From Streptomyces sp. NBC_00510 (lineage in GTDB: Bacteria > Actinomycetota > Actinomycetes > Streptomycetales > Streptomycetaceae), in contig CP107851.1 of NCBI GenBank assembly GCA_036013505.1, forward strand, positions 744,001 to 808,000: a stretch of 64,000 bases of DNA, in the 5' to 3' direction. Within the stretch, counting starts at the first letter, position 1, and the number at the start of each line of letters is the position of its first letter. A program made the position numbers and the translations under genes. Shown piece after piece: positions 1 through 8,772 of this stretch. A model generated the notes under the pieces. That model saw only the letters and a list, made by a program, of their open reading frames with translations. It was not told the DNA's origin and made no database searches.

Positions 1-1
1 C

Positions 2-238
2 CTCGCGGGCAGCGAGCTGCCGGCCGAGGTGAATTCGCCGGTGCTGCGGGATTCGCTGGTGACCTTCGACTGCGAGACGGCCGAGGCACGGCCCGTGGGC
101 AGCCACCTCGTCGTCATCGGCACCGTGCGGGCCGTCATCGCGCCCGGCCTCCGCTCCCCCCTGCTGTTCGGGCAGGGACGCTACCAACGCGGCGTGGACA
201 TGGAGGCGGTTCCGGCGATGACGGAGGCGGTGGCATGA
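2..238 (+). CDS. hpaC: Flavin reductase, C-terminal part (runs off left edge)
   Basis: The frame is open to the left edge and gives the last 78 residues of a flavin reductase of the HpaC/DIM6-NTAB type. It shows the family pattern of a short beta strand (VTFDCET), then the VGSHLVVIGTV strand that lines the flavin site, and a terminal LLFGQGRYQRG segment, the usual C-terminal signature. The enzyme would use NAD(P)H to reduce free FAD/FMN and supply it to a two-component monooxygenase. The oxygenase gene follows 82 bases downstream in the same direction, which supports this pairing. The N-terminal half lies outside the window, so start and full length are unknown. Confidence 0.8.
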   Translation, partial: LAGSELPAEVNSPVLRDSLVTFDCETAEARPVGSHLVVIGTVRAVIAPGLRSPLLFGQGRYQRGVDMEAVPAMTEAVA

Positions 239-320
239 CGCCGACCGGTCTGCCCGCCCGCCTGTACGGGGCCGCCACCTTCCACCGTCACATGAACGAC
301 ACCACCACGGGAGACACGCC

Positions 321-1919
321 ATGAGGACCGGCAAGGAATACCTGGAGTCGCTGCGCGACGGCCGCAAGGTCTACGTCGGAGGCGAACTCGTCGAGGACGT
401 CACCACGCACCCCAAGACCCGCGGATACGCCCAGGCGATCGCCGAGTACTACGACCTGCACCTGGACCCCGAGCACCAGGAGACCACCACCTTCATCGAC
501 GGGAACGGCAAGCGCCAGTCGATGCACTGGTTCCTGCCGCGGTCGAAGGAGGACGCCGTCCGCCGCCGCAAGTACGCCGAGTTCCTGTTCCGGCACTTCA
601 AGGGCGGCATCTTCACCCGCCCGCCGGCCGGTATGAACGTCGTCATGTTCACCCAGGTCGACGACCAGCAGCCGTGGGCCGAGAACTCCCGCTTCACCGG
701 ACCCCGCCGCGACCTTTCGGGCAACATCCAGCGCCAGTGGGAAGAGGTCACCTCCAAGGACCTCGCGATCTCGCCCATGTTCGTCGACGTGCAGTTCGAC
801 CGCGGCCGCGACGACGCGCTGGCCGAGACCCCCATGCTGCGCATCATGGAGGAGAACGACGAGGGCATCGTCGTCCGTGGCTGGAAGGCCATCGGCACCT
901 CGCTCCCCTTCGTCAACAACCTCCTGATCGGCAACCTGTGGCGGCCCGGCCAGACGCCCGAGCAGACCATCTACGCGATGGTGCCGCTGGCCACTCCGGG
1001 CGTGACCGTGGTGGCCAGGGAATCGCGGGCCCAGCCCGACGCCGACCCCTACGACCGTCCGCTGGCGACCATCGGCGACGAGCTCGACGGGATGGTCTAC
1101 TTCGACGACGTGCTGATCCCCTGGGCACAGGTCCAGCACATCGGCAACCCCGACCACGCCAAGTGGTACCCGCAGCGGCAGTTCGACTGGGTGCACCTGG
1201 AGACCCAGATCCGGCAGTGCACGCACGCCGAACTCATGGTCGGCCTCGCGCTGCTCATCACCCAGGCCCTGGGCACCAGCCGCCAGCCCGTGGTGCAGTC
1301 GCAGCTCGCCGAACTGATCCGGTTCCGCGAGACCTGCCGCGCGTTCATGCTCGCGGCCGAGGAGACCGGTTTTGAGACCCCGGGCGGGCTGTACAAGCCG
1401 AACAACATCTACATCGACTTCGGCCGGGCCCACTACCTCGAGAACCAGCACGACATGGTCAACAAGCTGATCGACTTCTGCGGCCGCGGCGTGGTCATCC
1501 AGCCGACCAAGCGCGAGCTGGACGACCCCTACATCGGCCCCAAGCTGGAGGAGGCGCTGCGTGGTGCCGAGATCAGCGCCCGGGACCGGATCAAGATCTT
1601 CCGGCAGATCAGCGAGCGCTTCCTCACCGAGTGGGGCACGCGCCACGAGATGTTCGAGAAGTTCAACGGCACGCCGCTCTACCTGATCAACATGCTCACC
1701 ATGCAGCGCACCGAGTACCAGGTCGACGGGCCGCTCACCCAGCTCGCCCGCGACGTGCTGGGCTTCGGCGACACCTCCGAGCTGGGCCGGCGGGCGCAGG
1801 AGGCGGAGAAGGCCTCGCACTACGCCGGCGTGCGCTTCCAGCCCGGGTACGCCCGTGGCCAGGACGTCCACGAGGGCTACATCGGCCCTCGGCCGGAGGA
1901 GGCGGCCGATCGGCCGTGA
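321..1919 (+). CDS. hpaB: 4-hydroxyphenylacetate 3-monooxygenase-type oxygenase (FADH2-dependent)
   Basis: This 532-residue protein matches the HpaB/phenol hydroxylase large-subunit family throughout. It opens with the typical RTGKEYLESLRDGRKVYVGG segment and contains the acyl-CoA-dehydrogenase-like helical core (for example GVTVVARES, DGMVYFDDVLIPWAQV) and the C-terminal YLINMLTMQR-type region. It would ortho-hydroxylate a phenolic substrate using reduced flavin from the reductase encoded just upstream. The start is chosen at ATG 321, preceded by a GGGAGA ribosome-binding site 6 bases away. Length is normal for the family. The true substrate (4-hydroxyphenylacetate, another phenol, or a tailoring substrate) cannot be settled from this edge fragment of its operon. 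Confidence 0.88.
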   Translation: MRTGKEYLESLRDGRKVYVGGELVEDVTTHPKTRGYAQAIAEYYDLHLDPEHQETTTFIDGNGKRQSMHWFLPRSKEDAVRRRKYAEFLFRHFKGGIFTRPPAGMNVVMFTQVDDQQPWAENSRFTGPRRDLSGNIQRQWEEVTSKDLAISPMFVDVQFDRGRDDALAETPMLRIMEENDEGIVVRGWKAIGTSLPFVNNLLIGNLWRPGQTPEQTIYAMVPLATPGVTVVARESRAQPDADPYDRPLATIGDELDGMVYFDDVLIPWAQVQHIGNPDHAKWYPQRQFDWVHLETQIRQCTHAELMVGLALLITQALGTSRQPVVQSQLAELIRFRETCRAFMLAAEETGFETPGGLYKPNNIYIDFGRAHYLENQHDMVNKLIDFCGRGVVIQPTKRELDDPYIGPKLEEALRGAEISARDRIKIFRQISERFLTEWGTRHEMFEKFNGTPLYLINMLTMQRTEYQVDGPLTQLARDVLGFGDTSELGRRAQEAEKASHYAGVRFQPGYARGQDVHEGYIGPRPEEAADRP

Positions 1920-1932
1920 CGATGCCTCCCCC

Positions 1933-1980
1933 GGCCGTCCTGCGGCCCGGGGCCCGAGGGTCCTGGGCCGCAGGACGGCC
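1933..1980. terminator. Hairpin between convergent hpaB and ABC permease genes
   Basis: Two perfectly complementary 16-base arms (1933-1948 and 1965-1980) enclose a 16-base GC-rich loop in the 100-base gap between convergent genes. There is no strong T-run, as is usual for high-GC actinomycete terminators. It could stop transcription from both sides. Confidence 0.7.
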
Positions 1981-2019
1981 CCGGCGGCGGGGGGTGTCCC
2001 CCGCCGTTCCCGGCATCCG

Positions 2020-4824
2020 TCATCCCACCGCCAGCAGATGGGCGGGGGCGATGCGTGACTGGGCGCGGACCGGGAGGGCGAGGGCGGCGCAGACGAGGAC
2101 CACGGCGGCGAGGGTGGCGAGGAGCGCCGCGCCGCCGACGGCCGGGAGGCGTCCGTCCAGGGTGCCCCAGCCGATCGCGAGGACCGTCCCGAGCCCGGTG
2201 ACCGCGCCGGTGAGGCCGCCCAGGAGGGCGAGCAGGGCACCTTCGTAGTAGCTGAGCAGGGCGAGTTCACGGGTCGTCCAGCCGGTGGCGCGCAGGACGG
2301 CGAGGTCGGCGGCCCGTTCGCGCATGGACAGCACCAGGACGTCCACGGCGCCGGCGGCTCCCAGGAGCAGCGACAGGGCGACGCTCAGGTAGTCCGCGGT
2401 ACGGGCCTGTGCGACGACGGCGTTGCCCAGCAGTGAGCCGGCCACCTCGCCGCGGAAGCCCAGGGTGAGGGCGAGCAGGACGGTGAAGGCCGCCACCGCC
2501 AGGGCCAGTCCCGCCGCGCCGAGCGCGGTACGGCCGCGTACCCGCAGCAGGTTGCGTACGGCCAGTCCGAGGACCGAACGGACGGGCGCCGCGCGGCCGG
2601 TGGCGGTCACCGGGGGCGTGATCGCGTCCAGGGGCTTCAGCCGGGTGGCGCGCCAGGCCGGGAACAGCCCGGCGGTGACCGCGAGCAGCAGCGAAACGGG
2701 CAGCACGAGGGCCGCCTTGGTCCCCGCGTCGGGCAGCTTCAGCAGCAGGCCCAGGACGTAGGCGAGCACGGCGCCCGCGGCGCCCGCGCCGAGGCCGATG
2801 GCCACGAGTTCGCCGAGGATGAGCCGGAGGATCTCCGGCGGGCTCCAGCCCAGGCAGCGCAGGGTGCCGATCTCGGTGCGGCGTGATCGCACGGAGGCCA
2901 GGGCGGCCTGGGCGAGGAAGAGCGCGCAGACGACGAGGACCAGCACGAACAGCACGGCGCTCTTGGCGTCGACGGCCTTGAGGATGCGCAGGGCCACGCC
3001 CTTGGCGGTCCAGTTCTCGACGACGTCGACGCCGGGCAGCGCGATGGTCTGCGGTGCCGGTGAGCTGCCGATGGTGATGTCCACCTGGAGACCGGGGTAC
3101 GCGGCGCGGATGCGGCCCGCGACCGCGTTGACCCGTGCCTGTGAGGCGGGGTCGACGCCGGTGACGCCGGCGACCCGGATGCGGATGGCGCTGATGGGGG
3201 CCTTGTCCTGCGGGGTCGGCTGCCGGCGGCTCTTGGTGAGGACGGGGAGCGCGTCCAGGGAGGTGAGCATGGTGGGCGGTGCGGCGAGGTAGCCGCCGAG
3301 ATTGCGGTCCGGACGCAGCGGCCGGTTGCGCAGCGCCGTCCGCCCGGCCTCGTCGGCGCCGGTGACCTGGGGCGAGCGGTAGGTCTCCAGCGGCACCTCG
3401 GACAGCGAGGAGAAGCCGGGCAGCTCGGTGGCGTCGTAGCGGCCGACCGGGGTCAGGTACGGGATCGGCGTCCTGCCGTAGTCCTCGTGCGCACAGGTCC
3501 GGGTGCCCCAGCAGGCGGTTCCGGGGTGGCTGACGACCTCGCGGAACTGGGTGCCGGTGTTCTCCTCGGGCACGAACTCCACGAACTGGCGGTCCGCGTT
3601 GGTGCGCCACACCTCCGGGGACTGGTCGGCGCGGGCGCGCGGGGCAAGGCCCGCCCCGGCGCGGCGGTAGCCGACGGGGCCGACCGTCCAGTAGCTGTCG
3701 ACCAGGGGGGCGAAGAGGGACTTCCCGGGAAAGCCCCGCTCCAGGTCGGCGCTGACGCGTCCCACCGGTGTTCCGCGCAGGTCGTCGACGAAGTCGTGGG
3801 CGGCGGGGCTGCCCAGCTTCGCCCGCAGGGCCGCGGGATCGCCCGCGTCCAGCCGTTCCACGGTGGCGTTCACCGTGCCGGAGGTGAGGGTCTGGTCGCT
3901 GAGCACGGCCGGGATCGTCCAGTAGGGCTCGTTCGACCAGTTCTCCTTGCGGCCCCAGACGGGCTTGTCCCGGTCGTTGAGCATACGGCCGGAGGTGATG
4001 GCGTGTGCCAGGCCCACCAGCCGGTCCTCGGCGGCGGGGTCCACCGCCGACAGGAGCACCGGGTAGGAGACCGGGATCTCGGCGATCGCCTTGTCCTGTC
4101 CCGACCGGCAGGTGAGCCAGGAGTTCATGTCGGGGTCGAACGGCGACTCCTCGCGGCGGTCCTCGCGCAGGAGACTGGGCTTGAGGGGTCCGAATCCGCC
4201 GTCGTCGGTGTGCTCGATGTGGGTGTCGGTCTTGTTGTAGTTGTAATACCAGCAGACCGGATAGGTCCGGTGGTCCGCGTGTTCCTCCACCAAGCCCGGG
4301 AACGTGGAGTCGGAGAAGGTCTTCGACGGCTCGATCGGGTTGCGGCTCAGGTACACGTACTGGTCGGCGGTCCGGTAGCGGCCCAGTCCCGCCGTCAGGG
4401 TCGGCTTGATCCGCAGGATCTGGGAAGGTGCCGTGCCGTCCAGGAAGGACGACACGTCGACCTTCAGCGTCCCCGACACCATCAGGTAGCCGACGTTGGC
4501 GACCGGCGCGGCGACCTCGATCCCGGGCATCTTCTTGATCCGGTCGTACTGGCCGAGGCCGATGCCGCCGAAGATCCCGGACAGGAAGTTCGCCTCGACC
4601 AGTCCGTCGTCGCGCTCGACCGCGGTCTGGCTCGCGTGGGGGCGCACCAGGACGTCGTACGCGGAGCGGGCGTTCTCCCGGACGGTCTCGGTGGTCCGCG
4701 CCTGACTGGTGGTCACCGTCGAGGTGAGCAGGGTGAAGCTGGTCGCGGCCACGAGGATGCCGGCGGCCAGTGCCAGCGCGCGGGCCCGATGACGCCGCAG
4801 CTGGGACCAGATCATGGCGATCAC
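2020..4824 (-). CDS. FtsX/MacB-type ABC transporter permease
   Basis: Reading from GTG 4824 (or ATG 4815) gives about 934 residues. An N-terminal membrane helix (about residues 15-35, RALALAAGILVAATSF) is followed by a large extracytoplasmic region of some 600 residues. A FtsX core with three helices comes next (SAVLFVLVLVVCALFLAQAAL, then GELVAIGLG, then ALVLPVSLLLAVTAGLFP), and a second FtsX-like set of helices closes the C-terminus. The start codon overlaps the stop of the ATPase gene (GTGA), so the two are translationally coupled. The long external part resembles the lipoprotein- or peptide-mobilising MacB class, but the cargo is unknown. A divergent PadR gene probably controls the pair. 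Confidence 0.88.
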   Translation of the reverse strand: MIAMIWSQLRRHRARALALAAGILVAATSFTLLTSTVTTSQARTTETVRENARSAYDVLVRPHASQTAVERDDGLVEANFLSGIFGGIGLGQYDRIKKMPGIEVAAPVANVGYLMVSGTLKVDVSSFLDGTAPSQILRIKPTLTAGLGRYRTADQYVYLSRNPIEPSKTFSDSTFPGLVEEHADHRTYPVCWYYNYNKTDTHIEHTDDGGFGPLKPSLLREDRREESPFDPDMNSWLTCRSGQDKAIAEIPVSYPVLLSAVDPAAEDRLVGLAHAITSGRMLNDRDKPVWGRKENWSNEPYWTIPAVLSDQTLTSGTVNATVERLDAGDPAALRAKLGSPAAHDFVDDLRGTPVGRVSADLERGFPGKSLFAPLVDSYWTVGPVGYRRAGAGLAPRARADQSPEVWRTNADRQFVEFVPEENTGTQFREVVSHPGTACWGTRTCAHEDYGRTPIPYLTPVGRYDATELPGFSSLSEVPLETYRSPQVTGADEAGRTALRNRPLRPDRNLGGYLAAPPTMLTSLDALPVLTKSRRQPTPQDKAPISAIRIRVAGVTGVDPASQARVNAVAGRIRAAYPGLQVDITIGSSPAPQTIALPGVDVVENWTAKGVALRILKAVDAKSAVLFVLVLVVCALFLAQAALASVRSRRTEIGTLRCLGWSPPEILRLILGELVAIGLGAGAAGAVLAYVLGLLLKLPDAGTKAALVLPVSLLLAVTAGLFPAWRATRLKPLDAITPPVTATGRAAPVRSVLGLAVRNLLRVRGRTALGAAGLALAVAAFTVLLALTLGFRGEVAGSLLGNAVVAQARTADYLSVALSLLLGAAGAVDVLVLSMRERAADLAVLRATGWTTRELALLSYYEGALLALLGGLTGAVTGLGTVLAIGWGTLDGRLPAVGGAALLATLAAVVLVCAALALPVRAQSRIAPAHLLAVG

Positions 4825-5519
4825 GGGCGGAGCCCCCCGAGCCGGTCGAGGACGTCGGCCGCCGGCGTCACGCGTTCGTCGGCCACGATCCGTCCGTCGC
4901 GCAGGCGCACGATCCGGTCGCAGCTCGCGGCCACCTCCACATCGTGCGTCGCGACGAGCAGCGTCATCCCGTACTGCTCGGTCAGCGAGAGCAGCAGGTC
5001 GATGATCTCCCGGCCGGTCGCGCTGTCCAGGTTGCCGGTCGGCTCGTCCGCGAGCAGCAGGCCGGGCCGGTTGATCAGCGCCCGGGCGACCGCGACGCGC
5101 TGCTGCTGACCGCCCGACAGCTCCGAGGGCAGCGCCCCGGCCCGCTGTGCCAGGCCCACGGCCTCCAGGAGTTCCATGGCGCGGGCCCGCCGGTCGAAGT
5201 CCACCCGGCGGGGCAGCACCGGCGCCAGGACGTTGTCCAGCACCGTCAGCGCGGGCAGGAGGTGGAAGCGCTGGAAGACGAAGCCGATCCTGCGTCGATG
5301 GGCGTCGAGCCCGCCCGGTGTCAGTGCGGTGCCGTCGACCTCCACCGTGCCGGAGTCGGGCAGGTCCATGCCGCCGACCAGGTGCAGCACGGTCGACTTG
5401 CCGGCGCCGGACGGGCCGGTGAGTGCGACGGATTCGCCGTCCCCGATCTCCAGGCCGACGCCGTCCAGCGCCACGACTCCCGGGTGCCGGCGGGACACGT
5501 CCCGCAGGGTCACGCTCAT
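4821..5519 (-). CDS. ABC transporter ATP-binding protein (LolD/MacB type)
   Basis: A 232-residue nucleotide-binding subunit. Visible motifs are Walker A GPSGAGKST, the Q-loop in FVFQRFHLLPALTV, the signature LSGGQQQR, Walker B LLLADEPTGNLDS and the switch histidine in LLVATHDVE. The TGNLDS ending of Walker B is typical of ATPases that partner FtsX-like permeases. It energises the downstream permease, with which it overlaps by four bases. ATG 5519 is used here. An in-frame GTG at 5531 is a possible alternative start and would add four residues. Its promoter region carries two inverted repeats shared with the divergent PadR gene. Confidence 0.93.
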   Translation of the reverse strand: MSVTLRDVSRRHPGVVALDGVGLEIGDGESVALTGPSGAGKSTVLHLVGGMDLPDSGTVEVDGTALTPGGLDAHRRRIGFVFQRFHLLPALTVLDNVLAPVLPRRVDFDRRARAMELLEAVGLAQRAGALPSELSGGQQQRVAVARALINRPGLLLADEPTGNLDSATGREIIDLLLSLTEQYGMTLLVATHDVEVAASCDRIVRLRDGRIVADERVTPAADVLDRLGGLRP

Positions 5520-5537
5520 GCTTCCGACCACCCCTCA

Positions 5538-5572
5538 TGCATTGCGGCAATGCAGGGGTACATTGTCACAAT
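5538..5572. promoter_or_regulatory. Two operator-like dyads in the divergent ABC/padR promoter
   Basis: Positions 5538-5554 form a perfect 17-base dyad, TGCATTGC-G-GCAATGCA. Positions 5562-5572 form a second one, ATTGT-C-ACAAT. Both share the core ATTG-N3-CAAT, and their centres (5546 and 5567) are 21 bases apart, two helical turns. The region is the only upstream sequence for both the exporter and the PadR gene. This suggests cooperative binding of a PadR dimer pair that represses both directions. Confidence 0.75.
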
Positions 5573-5588
5573 ACAGAGGGGATGCAAA

Positions 5589-6173
5589 ATGCCACTGCAC
5601 CACGCAGTGCTCGCGCTGCTGTCCGAGGGACCGAGCCACGGCTACGAGCTCAAGAGCCGTTTCGAGGACGCCATCGGCCCGCAGTGGGGCGGCCTCAACA
5701 TCGGGCACCTTTACCAGATCCTGGACCGCCTGGTGCGCGACGGCCATGTCACCCGGTCCCAGGTGGCACAGAGCGACCGCCCCGACAAGACCCGCTACAC
5801 CCTCACCGCGCAGGGCCAGGACGAGTTGCACTCCTGGGCGACCACGGCGTGGGTCCGCACGGGCGGCTTCCGGGACGAGTTGTTCCTCAAGCTGTTCGGC
5901 GCCGCCTCACTGGGCTCCGACGCCGTGCACGCCCTGGTGGAGACCCAGCGCCAGACCTACCTCTCCGAACTCGCCGGTCTCACCCGCCTGCGGCGCGGCC
6001 ACACCGACGACCCTTTGGTGGCCCTCCTCATCGACGCCGCCATCGCCCACACCAAGGCGGACCTGGAACTCGTGGACAGCGCCGTCCAGCGGCTCGCGCC
6101 GCTCACACGAGCCGGTGTTCCGTCGCACGGGGCCGCGGAGGAACCGGAAGCCCGCGAGCGCAGGGCAACGTAG
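5589..6173 (+). CDS. PadR-family transcriptional regulator with C-terminal helical domain
   Basis: A 194-residue PadR repressor. The N-terminal winged helix (about residues 1-85) shows the usual pattern MPLHHAVLALLSEGPSHGYELK, then HLYQILDRLVRDGHV and the wing TRYTLTAQG. The C-terminal half is the helical dimerisation region (Vir_C type). ATG 5589 is chosen because GAGGGG lies 7 bases upstream and the protein then begins at the conserved first helix. It is divergent from the ABC exporter and separated only by the paired dyads at 5538-5572, so it most likely represses the exporter and itself, released by the exported compound or a related ligand. Confidence 0.9.
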   Translation: MPLHHAVLALLSEGPSHGYELKSRFEDAIGPQWGGLNIGHLYQILDRLVRDGHVTRSQVAQSDRPDKTRYTLTAQGQDELHSWATTAWVRTGGFRDELFLKLFGAASLGSDAVHALVETQRQTYLSELAGLTRLRRGHTDDPLVALLIDAAIAHTKADLELVDSAVQRLAPLTRAGVPSHGAAEEPEARERRAT

Positions 6174-6227
6174 GGCGAGCCCCGTGCCGCCGCAGTCCTG
6201 CCGGGATGATCGTGGACGCGGCGGCGT

Positions 6228-7163
6228 TCAGCGCGCGGTCACCCAGCCGGGCGTCCAGGTCCCGGCGGCGTCGCGGCCGGCCACGGCGGCGGCGAGGTGG
6301 GCACGGAGGGTGGCCAGCGCCGGGTGGGGGTTGTCGCGGTGCCACAGGAGCGAGTGCGGGTAGACGGGTGTCGGGTCGGTCACCGGGATGCGGCGCAGGC
6401 CGTGGCCCGCGGGCCAGACGAGGCGGGTGTCCCCGCCCATGAAGGTGGCCAGGGCCGGGGTGTCGGCGACGGTGTCGAGGAGCGCGTCGGAGCCGAAGTT
6501 GGGGCCGGTCGCCTCGATGGTGAGGCCGAACTCGGCGACGAGGTCGTCGTAGTAGGCGGCCCACTCGGTGCCGGGCACGATGCCGGGCATCCAGATCCGG
6601 TACCCGGCGAGCTGGGCGACGGTCACCGACCGGGCGCCCGCCAGCGCGTGGGCGGGGCCGGTGAGGAGCTCGAGCGGCTCGTCGAGCACCCGGACGGACT
6701 CGATGTCCTCGGGAAGGGGCCGGCCGGGCGCGGCGACGGCGCGGAAGGACGCGTCGATCTCACCGGACCGGATGGCGGCGACGGCCGTCTCGATGTCGAA
6801 CAGCATCACCACGTCGAGCTCGATCTCGGGGTGCGCGCGGTGGAAGCCGCGCATCAGGCCCGACGCCGCGCCACGCGAGGCGATGATGTCGACGCGCAGC
6901 GGACGGCGACCGGTGCGCACCGACGCGACCGCGCGCTCGGCGACGCGCAGCAGCTCGCGCGCGTGGGGCAGGAACGCCTGCCCGTCGATGGTGAGCTCGG
7001 CGCCGCGCGCCGTGCGGGTGAACAGCCGCACGCCGAGGCTGCGCTCCAGCGCGGCGATGCGCTTGGAGACGGCCTGCTGGGTGACCGCCAGCTCGGCGGC
7101 GGCCTCCTGGAACCGCCCCGCGTCGGCGGCGGCGACGAAGGTGCGGACGGCGTCGAGGTCCAT
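6228..7163 (-). CDS. LysR-family transcriptional regulator
   Basis: A 311-residue LysR protein. The winged helix-turn-helix spans about residues 1-60 (RFQEAAAELAVTQQAVSKRIAALERSLGVRLFTRT), followed by a periplasmic-binding-like effector domain from about residue 90. It converges with the PadR gene and is divergent from an MFS transporter gene; the 136-base spacer holds a perfect 9-5-9 dyad. The likely target is the transporter, with autoregulation. The effector is unknown. Confidence 0.92.
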   Translation of the reverse strand: MDLDAVRTFVAAADAGRFQEAAAELAVTQQAVSKRIAALERSLGVRLFTRTARGAELTIDGQAFLPHARELLRVAERAVASVRTGRRPLRVDIIASRGAASGLMRGFHRAHPEIELDVVMLFDIETAVAAIRSGEIDASFRAVAAPGRPLPEDIESVRVLDEPLELLTGPAHALAGARSVTVAQLAGYRIWMPGIVPGTEWAAYYDDLVAEFGLTIEATGPNFGSDALLDTVADTPALATFMGGDTRLVWPAGHGLRRIPVTDPTPVYPHSLLWHRDNPHPALATLRAHLAAAVAGRDAAGTWTPGWVTAR

Positions 7164-7176
7164 GCCGACACTCTAA

Positions 7177-7199
7177 GGCCACAACCGTTGGTTGTGGCC
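7177..7199. promoter_or_regulatory. Perfect 9-5-9 inverted repeat, likely LysR operator
   Basis: GGCCACAAC and GTTGTGGCC flank a 5-base spacer, 14 bases upstream of the LysR start. A further GGTTGT half-site lies near 7210-7216. Position and symmetry fit a LysR autoregulatory site that also controls the divergent MFS gene. Confidence 0.65.
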
Positions 7200-7299
7200 G
7201 ACGGCTCTGCGGTTGTTTGATCCCAGGCCGTGGGTCTCGCTTTGATGATTCCGATCGCGGATCGGTTGTGCAGGGTTGGAGTGGCGAGGGGCATCGGGC

Positions 7300-8544
7300 A
7301 TGGGGAGCGGGCACCGGCTGGGACGGCGGTTCGGGTGGCTGTGGGCAGCGTACGGGACCAGCGCGCTCGGCACGTGGCTGGCCTTCGGCGCGTTCCCCCT
7401 GATCGCCATCCAGGTGCTGCACGCCGGACCGGCCGAGGTCGCCGCGCTCGCCTCCGTGGGGTCCGCGGTGGGCGCGGCCGTCGCGGTGCCGCTCGGCCCG
7501 TGGGTGGAGTTCCGCCGCAAGCGGCACGTGCTGATCGCGATGGACCTGGTGCGGTTCGCGGCGCTGCTGACGATCCCCGCCGCGTTCGCGCTCGATGTCC
7601 TCACCTTCCTCCAGCTCCTGCTGGTCTCGGTCGCCGTCGCGGCGGCCGACATCACCTTCCGCGCCGCCTCCGGCGCGTACGTGAAGACCCTGCTGCCGGC
7701 CGAGGACCTGCTCGTCGCCAACGCCCGCTTCGAGTCCACGGCATGGACGACCACGATCATCGGGCCACCGCTGGGCGGCGCGGCGATCGGGCTCCTCGGC
7801 CCGGTGGCGACGGTGGTGGCCGACGCGGTCAGCTACCTGCTCTCGGCCCTGGGCATCCGCGCGACGGGCGGGCACGAGCCGCGGCCCGAGCGCCGGGAGG
7901 CCACGCGCATGCGCACCCGGGACCTGCTCGACGGCTGGCGGTACATCCTCGCTGACCGGGCGCTGCGTCCGCTGTTCTTCAACACCGCGCTGTTCAACGG
8001 CCTGGTGATGGCCGTCCAGCCGTTGCTCGCCGTCCTGATGCTCGGCCGGCTCGGGTTCGCACCGTGGGAGTACGGCCTCGCCTTCGCGGCGCCCTCGATC
8101 GGCGGGCTGCTCGGTTCGCGGCTGGCCCGGCCGCTCGTCACCCGGTTCGGACAGCGCCAAGTGCTGGTCGTCACGGGGGCGCTGCGCGCGCTCTGGCCCG
8201 TCGGCCTGGCCTTCCCGGGGCCGGGCACCGGAGGGCTGTTGCTGGTGATGGGCGTCGAGCTGGGGCTCATCTTCTGCTGCGGGATCTTCAACCCCGTCCA
8301 CGCCACCTACCGCCTCGAGCGGACCGCGACCGACCGGGTCGCCCGCACGCTGTCCGCCTGGGCGGTGACGACCAAGGTCTCGACCGCGCTCCTGACGGCC
8401 GTCTGGGGCGTGCTGGGAGGCCTGCTCGGTGCGCGTACGGCCATCGGCCTGGCCGGCGTGCTCCTGCTGGCGACCCCGCTGCTGCTCCCCCGCCGCGCGG
8501 CAGCGCACCTGCGAGAGCCGGAGCCGGCACCGAGCCGCCCCTGA
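7300..8544 (+). CDS. MFS exporter (EntS-like)
   Basis: A 414-residue integral membrane protein with about twelve hydrophobic segments. It belongs to the major facilitator subfamily that includes the enterobactin exporter EntS. Typical features are the GTWLAFGAFPLIAIQ first helix, the cytoplasmic loop motif FRRKRHVLIAMD after helix 2, and a central hydrophilic loop around HEPRPERREATR. ATG 7300 is preferred to 7276 because GAGGGG lies about 9 bases upstream and the first transmembrane helix follows directly. It is probably controlled by the divergent LysR gene. The substrate is unknown. Confidence 0.87.
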   Translation: MGSGHRLGRRFGWLWAAYGTSALGTWLAFGAFPLIAIQVLHAGPAEVAALASVGSAVGAAVAVPLGPWVEFRRKRHVLIAMDLVRFAALLTIPAAFALDVLTFLQLLLVSVAVAAADITFRAASGAYVKTLLPAEDLLVANARFESTAWTTTIIGPPLGGAAIGLLGPVATVVADAVSYLLSALGIRATGGHEPRPERREATRMRTRDLLDGWRYILADRALRPLFFNTALFNGLVMAVQPLLAVLMLGRLGFAPWEYGLAFAAPSIGGLLGSRLARPLVTRFGQRQVLVVTGALRALWPVGLAFPGPGTGGLLLVMGVELGLIFCCGIFNPVHATYRLERTATDRVARTLSAWAVTTKVSTALLTAVWGVLGGLLGARTAIGLAGVLLLATPLLLPRRAAAHLREPEPAPSRP

Positions 8545-8590
8545 CGGAGTGCGCGGTACCGGCCGGCATCCCGCACACGGTGATCGTTTC

Positions 8591-8700
8591 TGACGTTACG
8601 TCAATGTGTCGTACACGGGTGCTTGTTGTGGACATGATCCATAGAACAGACTGACGTCGATTCGCACAAAGAATCGAATCGCGGTGACGCGATCACCGCG
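8591..8700. promoter_or_regulatory. Cluster of three dyads upstream of a secreted-protein gene
   Basis: Three inverted repeats occur in 110 bases: 8591-8603 (TGACGT-T-ACGTCA), 8658-8676 (CGATTC-7-GAATCG) and 8680-8700 (CGCGGTGA-5-TCACCGCG). They precede the secreted-protein gene at 8773 and may be operators or leader hairpins. No particular regulator can be named. Confidence 0.5.
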
Positions 8701-8772
8701 GTCGCGTCCGACCGCCCGGACCGCCGCGCCGGTGGCGGTCCGCCGTACGCACCACACCAACGAGGGGGAACC

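Noticed and set aside
288..2270. A 660-codon minus-strand frame opposite hpaB
   Set aside because: It is an antisense shadow; hpaB matches its family over the full length.
4825..5550. Upstream extension of the ABC permease frame through the ATPase gene
   Set aside because: The frame remains open to 5550 but the added part is the ATPase gene read out of frame. The GTG at 4824 overlapping the ATPase stop is the natural start.
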